From JAJECS01 sp034428595 (GTDB lineage: Bacteria; Chloroflexota; UBA11872): a stretch of DNA of 11,773 nt. Made by a program: the position numbers and the translations under genes. Each line of letters begins with the position of its first letter. The first letter of the stretch is position 1. Of the stretch, positions 6,210 to 11,773 are shown piece by piece. The notes under the pieces were generated by a model, which was not told where the DNA came from, searched no databases, and saw only the letters and a list, made by a program, of their open reading frames with translations. The stretch covers positions 1 to 11,773 of the forward strand of contig DAOUHO010000103.1 in assembly GCA_034428595.1 (NCBI GenBank). Direction: 5' to 3'.

Positions 6210-9053
6210 ATGCGGCCGCGGCGCTCGCGCGCCCCGGTCGCGGCTTGGGTGTGGTTGCTATCCGGCGCCGCTGCGGCGGCAATCCTCGCCGGCACGCTGG
6301 TATTCGCGGTGATTGCGGCCAGCGGCGTGGGCGCGGCCGCGGCCGCGGCCAGCACCCTGCTGACGGATGTGCCCGACGTCGAGGAGATCTTGAGCGTCGG
6401 CTCCGGCCTCTTCCAAACCACCACGATCGTCGACCGGCGCGGCCGCCAGCTGGGCGAGCTGCTGGGCCAGGGCCGGCGGACGCTGGTGCCGCCGGAGGCG
6501 ATCCCCGCCGATGTGAAGGCGGCGGTGATCGCGGCGGAGGACGCCACGTTCTACGAAAATCCAGGGGTTGAGTTGCGCGCCATCGTGCGTGCCTTGTGGC
6601 AGAACTTCACGGGCGGAGAAATCGTCTCCGGGGCCAGCACGATCACGCAGCAGTTGGTCAAGAACGTGCTGCTCACGCCCGAGGAAACGGTGGAGCGCAA
6701 GGTCAAGGAAGCCGTGCTGGCGTGGCAGCTCAGCGAGCAATTCTCGAAAGACGAGATTCTGGGGCTCTACCTCAATCAGAACTACTACGGCAGCTTGAGC
6801 TACGGGGTGGCGGCGGCGGCCCGCACATATTTCGGAAAGCCGTTGGGCGACGTGACGCTGGCGGAGGCCGCGCTGCTGGCGGGGATATTGCGGTCGCCGT
6901 CCACGGACAATCCCCACGTCGACCCGGCGGCAGCGCGACGGGAGCAGCTGCGGGTGCTGGACCGGCTCGAAGAATCCGGTCTGGCGTCGCCGGCGCGCGT
7001 GGAAACGGCGCGCCGCGAGGTCATCACGATCATGCCGCCGCAGGCGGCCGAGCTGCGCGCGCCCCACTTCTTCCAGTACGTGCTGGATGAAGTGCAAGCA
7101 CGCTACGGGCCGGACGTGAGCTGGCAGGGCTGGCGCATCATCACCACGCTGGATCTCGACCTGCAGCAGCAGGCCGAGACGGCGGCGCGAGAACACGTCG
7201 CCACGTTGGCCGACCAGACGGTGTCGAACGCGGCGCTGGTGGCGCTGCGGCCGGACACGGGCGAGGTTCTGGCCATGGTGGGAAGCCTGGACTTCAACGA
7301 CGCGACGATCGACGGCCAGGTGAACGTGACGCTGGCGCCGCGACAGCCGGGATCGGCATTCAAGCCCGTCATGTATGCCAGTGCCCTGCAGCGGGGCTAT
7401 ACCCCAGCGACCATGCTGCTGGACATTCCAACGATCGTGCCGATCGTGGGGCAGGAGCCGTACGCGCCGCGGAACTACAGCGAGCGGTTCAGCGGACCGG
7501 TGAGCCTGCGCACGGCGCTGGCAAGCTCGCTCAATATCCCGGCGGTGCGGACGCAGATCGACGAGAACGTCGGGCTCACTCCCACGGTGGCCATGGCCGA
7601 GCGGCTGGGCATCACGACGCTGACGGACCCTTCGCGCATCGGCCCGGCGCTGGCGCTGGGCTCGAACGAGGTGCGCTTGATCGAGTTGACGAGCGCCTAC
7701 GGCGTCTTCGCCAACGAGGGGCGGGCGGTCGCGCCCACGGGCATCCTGTGCATTCTGGACGCCCAGGGGCGGGTGATCGAGCAGTTGGGGGATGACGGCT
7801 GCAGCGCGCGAGTGCTCGCGGACGCGGCGGAGGCCCCGAGCCGGATCGCGGCGACGCAAGTGATCAGTCCCGGGCTGGCGTTCTTGATGACGTCGATCCT
7901 CAGCGACGAGAACGCGCGGGTGCTTGGATTCGGCGACACGCGGCGCAATCTCCAGCTGCCCGGACGCGCGGCGGCCGCAAAGACCGGGACGACGGAGGAT
8001 ACGCGCGACGCGCTGACGGTTGGCTACACGCCGCAGCTGGTGACGGGAGTGTGGGTGGGCAATGCCGACGGCACGCCGATGGACGAGGTGACCGGCGTGC
8101 GCGGCGCGGCGCCGATTTGGCAGCGCTTTATGACGGCGGCGCTGGAGGGCGAGCCGGCGCTGGCGTGGCCGCAGCCGGCAACGGTGGTGGTGCAGGAGAT
8201 CGACGCGCTGTCCGGCCTGTTGCCATCGCCGTTCACACCCGAGACTCGAGAGGAGTTCTTCCTCACCGGCACGGTGCCAGCGCAGCGGGACATGGTGCAT
8301 CAGGCCTTTGAGATCCACGTGCCGACGGGACTGCTCGCCACGCCGGATACGCCACGGGACGAGGTGGAGGAGCAGGTGTTCGTGGTGCTGCCGACCGAAG
8401 CCGAGGAGTGGCAGCGGACGCTGCCGGAGGACTCACCGTTGCGGCTGCCGCCCGAAGCCTTCGTCGAAGCGGTGGCGCCCACCGGCGCATCGGAGCGGGC
8501 GGCCATCACCAGCCCCGCGCCGTCGGCGCGCGTGCGGAGCGTGCTGGAAATCGCCGGTACGGCGGACGGCCCCCTCTTCGCGGAGTTTGAGATTCACTAC
8601 GGCGTCGGGGAGGCGCCCGGACGCTGGGTGCGCATTGGCGCGGTTGGCGGGAGCCCGGTGACCGACGGGCCGCTGCGAGCGATCGACACGAGCCAGCTGC
8701 TCGACGGCGCCTATACGCTGCGCCTCACGCTGCGCGCGGCGAATGGTCGCGAGGATGTGGTCTTCCGTCGGTTTGTGGTCGACAACACCCCGCCGGCGGT
8801 TGCGGTGGCGGGCCTGGCCAACGGCGACGACCGTCCAGTGGGCGTGCTCGAACTACGGGCCGTATGGCAGGACGCGGGTGGATTGGCAGAGGTGGTCTAC
8901 GAGATTAACGGCGAGGCCATTGGCGAGGTGAAACGCGCCCCATATCGCCTGCGCTGGACGGCGGAGCCGGGCACGTACACGCTGCGGGCAATCGCGACGG
9001 ATCGGGCGGGGAACCAGACGGAGTCGGACCCGGTGACGTTCACGGTGCGCTGA
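6210..9053 (+). CDS. Bifunctional class A penicillin-binding protein (PBP1A type)
   Basis: This 947-residue enzyme polymerises and cross-links peptidoglycan outside the membrane. A basic N-terminus (MRPRRSR) and one membrane helix (about 11-37) anchor it. The GT51 glycosyltransferase domain (about 80-260) shows EDATFYENPG at 110-119, with catalytic E110, GASTITQQ at 141-148, and the KDEILGLYLNQNYYG segment. The usual His of EDxxFxxHxG is Asn117. The transpeptidase domain (about 350-650) has all three motifs: SAFK with nucleophile S382 and K385, SLN at 440-442 and KTGT at 591-594. Two Ig-like beta domains follow, 766-857 and 858-947, the second with VDNTPP and ending in an AIATDRAGNQTESDPV-type strand pair. 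Such tails are known in Chloroflexota-type PBPs and probably bind wall or surface polymers. A tandem GCGGCC triplet at 6333-6350 makes an Ala-rich linker after the helix. It diverges from the GT-C-like gene. Confidence 0.96.
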   Translation: MRPRRSRAPVAAWVWLLSGAAAAAILAGTLVFAVIAASGVGAAAAAASTLLTDVPDVEEILSVGSGLFQTTTIVDRRGRQLGELLGQGRRTLVPPEAIPADVKAAVIAAEDATFYENPGVELRAIVRALWQNFTGGEIVSGASTITQQLVKNVLLTPEETVERKVKEAVLAWQLSEQFSKDEILGLYLNQNYYGSLSYGVAAAARTYFGKPLGDVTLAEAALLAGILRSPSTDNPHVDPAAARREQLRVLDRLEESGLASPARVETARREVITIMPPQAAELRAPHFFQYVLDEVQARYGPDVSWQGWRIITTLDLDLQQQAETAAREHVATLADQTVSNAALVALRPDTGEVLAMVGSLDFNDATIDGQVNVTLAPRQPGSAFKPVMYASALQRGYTPATMLLDIPTIVPIVGQEPYAPRNYSERFSGPVSLRTALASSLNIPAVRTQIDENVGLTPTVAMAERLGITTLTDPSRIGPALALGSNEVRLIELTSAYGVFANEGRAVAPTGILCILDAQGRVIEQLGDDGCSARVLADAAEAPSRIAATQVISPGLAFLMTSILSDENARVLGFGDTRRNLQLPGRAAAAKTGTTEDTRDALTVGYTPQLVTGVWVGNADGTPMDEVTGVRGAAPIWQRFMTAALEGEPALAWPQPATVVVQEIDALSGLLPSPFTPETREEFFLTGTVPAQRDMVHQAFEIHVPTGLLATPDTPRDEVEEQVFVVLPTEAEEWQRTLPEDSPLRLPPEAFVEAVAPTGASERAAITSPAPSARVRSVLEIAGTADGPLFAEFEIHYGVGEAPGRWVRIGAVGGSPVTDGPLRAIDTSQLLDGAYTLRLTLRAANGREDVVFRRFVVDNTPPAVAVAGLANGDDRPVGVLELRAVWQDAGGLAEVVYEINGEAIGEVKRAPYRLRWTAEPGTYTLRAIATDRAGNQTESDPVTFTVR

Positions 9054-9098
9054 ACGACCCAGCTGACAGCCTCACAAATCCCTCGTCGCCCTCCATGC

Positions 9099-9115
9099 CG
9101 GCCGCCGAGCGGCTG
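9099..9115 (+). terminator. Weak hairpin after the PBP gene
   Basis: A stem of 7 pairs, 9099-9105 with 9109-9115 (core GCCGC-CGA-GCGGC, one wobble), stands 45 bases after the PBP stop and just upstream of the bL25 promoter-like sequence. There is no T-run, so termination here is only suggested by position. Confidence 0.22.
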
Positions 9116-9124
9116 ATCGCGGCG

Positions 9125-9153
9125 TTGACGCGAGGGGACGGCGTTTCTAGACT
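9125..9153 (+). promoter_or_regulatory. Sigma70-type promoter for bL25
   Basis: TTGACG at 9125-9130 (5 of 6 to the -35 consensus) is followed after exactly 17 bases by TAGACT at 9148-9153 (4 of 6 to the -10 consensus). Transcription would start near 9160, giving a leader of about 80 bases to the GTG of the bL25 gene. This is the best promoter-like sequence in the window and indicates that bL25 is expressed independently of the PBP gene. Confidence 0.6.
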
Positions 9154-9228
9154 CGTGCTACGCGCGGCTCGTGCGTGAGGCGCCGGCGCCGCGTGCCCCA
9201 TTCGCGGCGGAATCGCCGAACCCATCCC

Positions 9229-9234
9229 AGAGGA
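9229..9234 (+). promoter_or_regulatory. Ribosome binding site of bL25
   Basis: AGAGGA lies 7 bases before GTG 9242 and fixes this non-ATG start; no other start codon nearby agrees with the bL25 N-terminus. Confidence 0.65.
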
Positions 9235-9241
9235 ACACCGA

Positions 9242-9913
9242 GTGCCTGAACGTCCACGCCTCCAGGCTTCCACCCGGACCGTGCGCGGCCGCGCGGTCAA
9301 GCGCCTGCGGCGGTCCGGTGTGATTCCCGCAAATCTCGTCACGCCGAATCAGCCGTCGACAGCGGTACAGGTGGATGAGCGCGAGTTGGCCACGCTGGTG
9401 CGGCACGGCGCCGATGGTCGCCTGCTGGACCTCGAGTGCGACGGCGCAACCGAGGCGGTGCTGTTCGACGAATACGAGTTGGACATCATTACCGACCGCT
9501 TGCTGCACGCGACATTCCGGCGCGTCGATCTCACCAAGCCGGTGACCGTTGAGGTGGCAATCGAGCTGCAAGGGACGGCGCCGGCCGCTGCGGTGATGGG
9601 CGTGACGGTGATTCAGTCGCTCACCTCGCTGGAAGTCGAGGCGCTGCCCAACGAGATTCCTTCGGGCCTTGTAGCCGACATTTCGGGCCTCGAGGAACCC
9701 GGCGACGAAGTGGTGGTGGCCGATCTGCGATCGGTGGACGGTGTCTATACGCCCGCGGGCGATGCAACCGATACGGTGATTTCGGTCCATGTGCTGCGGG
9801 CGCAAGCGGACGATGACGAGGAGGCGGAGCTCGACCTCGACGAAGTGGAGATCGAGCCGGGCGAGGAGGGCGAGGCCGAGGAAGCGCCGCCGGAGGAATC
9901 CCCGCCCGCGTAG
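9242..9913 (+). CDS. rplY: 50S ribosomal protein bL25/general stress protein CTC
   Basis: The 223-residue protein is the long (CTC/TL5) form of bL25, which binds 5S rRNA in the large ribosomal subunit. The N-terminal domain (about 1-95) has the typical opening with TRTVRGRAVKRLRRSGVIPA (11-30), then a beta-barrel with LLDLECDG and HATFRRVDLTKPV. The C-terminal TL5 domain (about 100-185) includes SLEVEALPNEIPSGLVADIS. The last 35 residues are almost wholly Asp, Glu, Pro and Ala, a normal acidic tail for long forms. The start is GTG with a good Shine-Dalgarno sequence and an upstream sigma70-type promoter. The gene converges with the TrkA-type gene across a 154-bp gap. The peptidyl-tRNA hydrolase gene that often follows bL25 is absent here. 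Confidence 0.95.
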   Translation: MPERPRLQASTRTVRGRAVKRLRRSGVIPANLVTPNQPSTAVQVDERELATLVRHGADGRLLDLECDGATEAVLFDEYELDIITDRLLHATFRRVDLTKPVTVEVAIELQGTAPAAAVMGVTVIQSLTSLEVEALPNEIPSGLVADISGLEEPGDEVVVADLRSVDGVYTPAGDATDTVISVHVLRAQADDDEEAELDLDEVEIEPGEEGEAEEAPPEESPPA

Positions 9914-10048
9914 ACCGTACCGGCGCCCCGGCGGTCGGGTGCAAGTCGGCTGGACGACATCTCGGGATCGCGCCTGCGGCTGCGCTCGTCCCAACGTTTG
10001 CCGCATCAATCACCCGGACCGCAGCTCTCTTGAGGACCGATCAAAGCG

Positions 10049-10062
10049 CCCGCCGTGGCGGG
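10049..10062 (-). terminator. Hairpin after the TrkA operon in the convergent gap
   Basis: CCCGCC-GT-GGCGGG is an exact inverted repeat five bases after the TrkA stop codon on the minus strand, folding with a 5-bp stem and CGTG or CACG loop. On the minus strand it is followed by CGCTTTGATC, only a short T-run. It may end the trkA transcript, and from the other side the bL25 transcript. Nothing else is recognised in the gap 9914-10067. Confidence 0.4.
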
Positions 10063-10067
10063 ACGGT

Positions 10068-10739
10068 CTAGAAGTGTGCGGCGTCGAAGCGGGAGCGCAC
10101 GGCGCTCTCGTTTGCGATCTCCACGACCGCCACCACCGTATCGCCGGACCTGAGCACGAGGTCGGTGAACGTGAAGAGCGCATCGTCGCCGCGCAGCACG
10201 ACGGCGACGCGGGCGCCGAACTTCTCGAGTTGCAGGTCGGTGACCGACGCGCCGGCCGCGGCTGACTCACTGGCCACCGTCATCTCGACGAGCTCGAGGC
10301 CGGCGGAGCGCAGGCGCATGAGGTGCACCACGGACGCCGCGCCCAGGTCGCGCTCGATCATGCTCATGACCAGGTCGGTGGCATTGACGATGGCCTCGAT
10401 CTCCAGCAGGCGAAAGGCGTCTTGGTTCTTGGGGTTGTTGAGACGAGCAATGGTGCGCGCCCGACCGTTGGAGAGCGCGCGAGCAAGCTGACAAATGACG
10501 AGGTTGTCCTCGTCGTCGCCGGTGACGGCGATCACGAGGTCGGCCCGCGCCACGCCCGCCGTCGAGAGCCAGCGGCCCTCGGAGGCGTCGTGGGGAATGA
10601 CCGAGGCGCCGAGCTCGTCCTCCAGGTCCTGCGCCTTGCGGCGGTCTTTCTCAAGCACGACGATCTCGTGCCCGCCGGGCGGCAGGTCGTGCGCCAGCGC
10701 GGCGCCCACCTTGCCGCCGCCGGCGATGATGATGAACAC
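10068..10739 (-). CDS. trkA: TrkA-type K+ channel/transporter regulatory subunit (RCK_N + RCK_C)
   Basis: A 223-residue cytoplasmic regulator of potassium uptake (Trk/Ktr) that senses NAD(H) or another nucleotide. The RCK_N Rossmann domain (about 1-120) has IIIAGGGKVG with G7-G9-G12 and E30 at the end of the second strand, followed by VIAVTGDDEDNLVICQLAR. The RCK_C domain (about 140-215) shows GASVTDLQL and the RGDDALFTFTDLVLRSGDTVV segment. Length is normal for a single-unit TrkA. The start is GTG at 10739, with only two bases between it and the stop codon of the upstream TrkA-like gene, so translation is probably coupled. No TrkH/KtrB transporter gene is present in the window. The gene is the second of a two-gene operon. 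Confidence 0.93.
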   Translation of the reverse strand: MFIIIAGGGKVGAALAHDLPPGGHEIVVLEKDRRKAQDLEDELGASVIPHDASEGRWLSTAGVARADLVIAVTGDDEDNLVICQLARALSNGRARTIARLNNPKNQDAFRLLEIEAIVNATDLVMSMIERDLGAASVVHLMRLRSAGLELVEMTVASESAAAGASVTDLQLEKFGARVAVVLRGDDALFTFTDLVLRSGDTVVAVVEIANESAVRSRFDAAHF

Positions 10740-10741
10740 GC

Positions 10742-11152
10742 CTAAGCCGCCGGGGAGCCGGACAGCCGGTCAATGATCGCGCTGGCGATGATGTCCGTGG
10801 AGCAAATGGTCTCGATGCCGCGTTCGGCGAATACGCGAGCGCGCACGGGGTCCTTGACGCGGGCGATCACGCGCGGCACGTCGTATTTCAGGCGAGCCAA
10901 CTGCACCGCGGTGAGATTGGAATTGTCGCCGTAGGTGGCTGCCACCAGCACGTCGGCGCGGGCGACCCCTGCGGCCTCCAGGACTTCGAGGTCGATGGCG
11001 GTGCCCACGAGCGTCGTGCCGGGGAAATCGTCGGGCAGCCGCTGGAACGCGTGGCTGTGGCGGTCGATGACGACGACCGAGTCGCCCGCGGCAGCCATGC
11101 GGGCGGCAATCTCGGCGCCGGCGCGTCCACAGCCGATCACGATGGCGTACAT
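10742..11152 (-). CDS. Short TrkA-type protein, RCK_N (NAD-binding) domain only
   Basis: The 136-residue protein has the RCK_N Rossmann fold: MYAIVIGCGRAG with G7-G9-G12, D30 closing the second strand (VVVIDRH), then VLVAATYGDNSNLTAVQLAR and VIARVKDP, and ends after CSTDIIASAIIDRLSG. This ending is the natural boundary of the nucleotide-binding domain; the RCK_C domain carried by full-length partners is missing. The coding frame ends cleanly and no RCK_C remnant is seen before the next gene, so this looks like a genuine short form, or an old truncation. ATG at 11152 has GGAAGGG nine bases upstream. Paired TrkA genes, one after the other, are known in Actinobacteria and other phyla (CeoB/CeoC), and presumably form mixed octameric rings on one transporter. 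Confidence 0.88.
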   Translation of the reverse strand: MYAIVIGCGRAGAEIAARMAAAGDSVVVIDRHSHAFQRLPDDFPGTTLVGTAIDLEVLEAAGVARADVLVAATYGDNSNLTAVQLARLKYDVPRVIARVKDPVRARVFAERGIETICSTDIIASAIIDRLSGSPAA

Positions 11153-11161
11153 GTCCCCGCG

Positions 11162-11168
11162 CCCTTCC
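11162..11168 (-). promoter_or_regulatory. Ribosome binding site of the short TrkA-type gene
   Basis: GGAAGGG on the minus strand lies nine bases before ATG 11152 and supports that start. Confidence 0.5.
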
Positions 11169-11198
11169 GACGAAACCGCCCGATCCCCGCGGCCCCCA

Positions 11199-11207
11199 TG
11201 CTACGCT
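11199..11207 (+). promoter_or_regulatory. Possible extended -10 element for the NIPSNAP gene
   Basis: TGCTACGCT (TG, one base, then TACGCT) fits the extended -10 pattern and would place transcription start near 11214, about 26 bases before ATG 11240. There is no -35 hexamer. It lies in the 87-bp gap between the divergent TrkA-type and NIPSNAP genes. Confidence 0.3.
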
Positions 11208-11239
11208 CCCGCGCGCTCGCTGTCCGAGGTCATCCCACC

Positions 11240-11563
11240 ATGCTGTATGAGTTGCGCATCTACGAGATTCTTCCCGGCCGGATGCCGGTGATTGACGCGC
11301 GTTTTCGCGAGCACACGTTGGGCTTCTTCGAGCGGCACGGCGTGGAGGTGGTGGGGTTCTGGCATGAGGTCGTGGGCCGCAGCGACCGGCTGGTCTACCT
11401 GACGCGATTTGCGGACATGGCCGATCGCGAGCGGAAATGGGGCGCGTTCATCAGCGACCCCGAGTGGCTGCAACTTCGAGCCGAAACGGAATCCGACGGG
11501 CAGATCGTGGCCCGGATCCACAACCGCTTCCTCGAGCCGACGGACTACTCGCCGCTGCCGTAG
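11240..11563 (+). CDS. NIPSNAP family protein
   Basis: The 107-residue product begins MLYELRIYEILPGRMP, the standard opening of the NIPSNAP family, a small ferredoxin-like alpha/beta barrel fold related to dimeric stress-responsive proteins. Further family marks are the HTLGFFERHGVEVVGFWHEV stretch (about 27-46), VYLTRFADMADRERKW (54-69) and the WLQLRAETE segment (about 77-85). Bacterial members have no well-defined reaction; some resemble antibiotic-biosynthesis monooxygenases. ATG 11240 has GAGG ten bases upstream and gives the usual family length near 100 residues; earlier in-frame starts lie inside the neighbouring control region. The gene diverges from the TrkA pair and ends 21 bases before the right inverted repeat. 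No functional link to either is seen. Confidence 0.9.
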   Translation: MLYELRIYEILPGRMPVIDARFREHTLGFFERHGVEVVGFWHEVVGRSDRLVYLTRFADMADRERKWGAFISDPEWLQLRAETESDGQIVARIHNRFLEPTDYSPLP

Positions 11564-11584
11564 GTTTCCCGGACTGATTTGACC

Positions 11585-11773
11585 TGTAGGGGCGTCCCTA
11601 ATGGGACTCGGCCGGTAGCTCGGGACGATCCGGGACACTGGTCCAGCCTTGCCGGTCGGTGAGCTCATGGTGCCCCCGCGACCCTGGGATCGCTTCCACA
11701 AGACCGAGCCCCGGCTGGCGTGGCGGGGTGGTCCGCAGCACTGCTGGGGTGTCGTGCCGGTGAGCACTGGGCC
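11585..11773. repeat. Right arm of the 189-bp perfect terminal inverted repeat
   Basis: This is the exact reverse complement of 1-189 and runs to the last base of the window. The inner tip is TGTAGGGGCGTCCCTAATGG, with hairpin GTCCC (11594-11598), loop TAAT, GGGAC (11603-11607). An open frame begins at ATG 11667 and runs off the end (MVPPRPWDRF...), without a recognised family. Both tips face the gene block, so the main body of each repeat copy lies outside the window. Confidence 0.95.

Noticed and set aside
6333..6350. Three tandem GCGGCC units
   Set aside because: They encode an Ala run after the PBP membrane helix, a normal low-complexity linker, and are too short to count as a functional repeat.
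6258..8318. 686-codon open frame on the minus strand opposite the PBP gene
   Set aside because: The plus strand holds every catalytic motif of a PBP in this span; the minus frame is Arg/His-rich with no family resemblance.
9800..9913. Acidic repeat-like end of bL25
   Set aside because: Long CTC-type bL25 proteins commonly have such a tail, so it is not a fusion or a repeat expansion.
1..11773. CRISPR array, tRNA/rRNA genes, toxin-antitoxin or defence system
   Set aside because: I found no regularly spaced repeats, no cloverleaf-like sequences and no genes of such systems on either strand.

Overview
The window reads as chromosomal DNA from a high-GC, Gram-variable bacterium, most likely a member of the Chloroflexota (Dehalococcoidia/SAR202-like). 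The reasons are the GC-rich third codon positions, a class A penicillin-binding protein with the EDxxFYxNPG variant and a double Ig-like tail of the kind seen in that phylum, a bL25/CTC ribosomal protein with an acidic tail, tandem TrkA-type regulators, and intergenic hairpin repeats of the GTAGGGGCG type. The phylum is an inference from family resemblance; no rRNA or other phylogenetic marker is present.

Layout from left to right. Bases 1-189 are one arm of a perfect 189-bp inverted repeat; the other arm is 11585-11773. Between the arms lie nine protein genes. ThiO-like FAD amine oxidase (minus, 244-1335) and a DUF4202 protein (plus, 1389-1994) diverge from a 53-bp gap. A short convergent gap (1995-2104) carries two repeat-like elements. 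A divergent Gfo/Idh/MocA-type protein (minus, 2105-3094) lies downstream of a 933-residue polytopic membrane protein resembling GT-C glycosyltransferases (minus, 3193-5994). A bifunctional class A PBP (plus, 6210-9053) is divergent from that membrane protein. Ribosomal protein bL25 (plus, 9242-9913) follows with its own promoter-like sequence. Two overlapping-function TrkA/RCK proteins sit 2 bp apart (minus, 11152 to 10068). A small NIPSNAP-family protein (plus, 11240-11563) diverges from them.

How the genes work together. The membrane protein and the PBP both belong to the cell envelope and share a 215-bp divergent control region. The membrane protein and the Gfo/Idh-like protein are co-directional and may form a small glycan-related operon. 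The two TrkA-type proteins are translationally coupled and probably act on a K+ transporter encoded elsewhere. The rest are unrelated housekeeping or accessory functions.

I do not see a convincing new defence, mobile or biosynthetic system. The observations most worth checking are the inverted repeat that bounds the window exactly, with its tip related to an internal hairpin repeat; the apparently leaderless divergent pair at 1335/1389; the Gfo/Idh protein lacking the usual Lys and His active-site residues; and the truncated TrkA partner without a transporter. There is no gene-free stretch over 300 bases, and no tRNA, rRNA, CRISPR array or complete transposase was seen.
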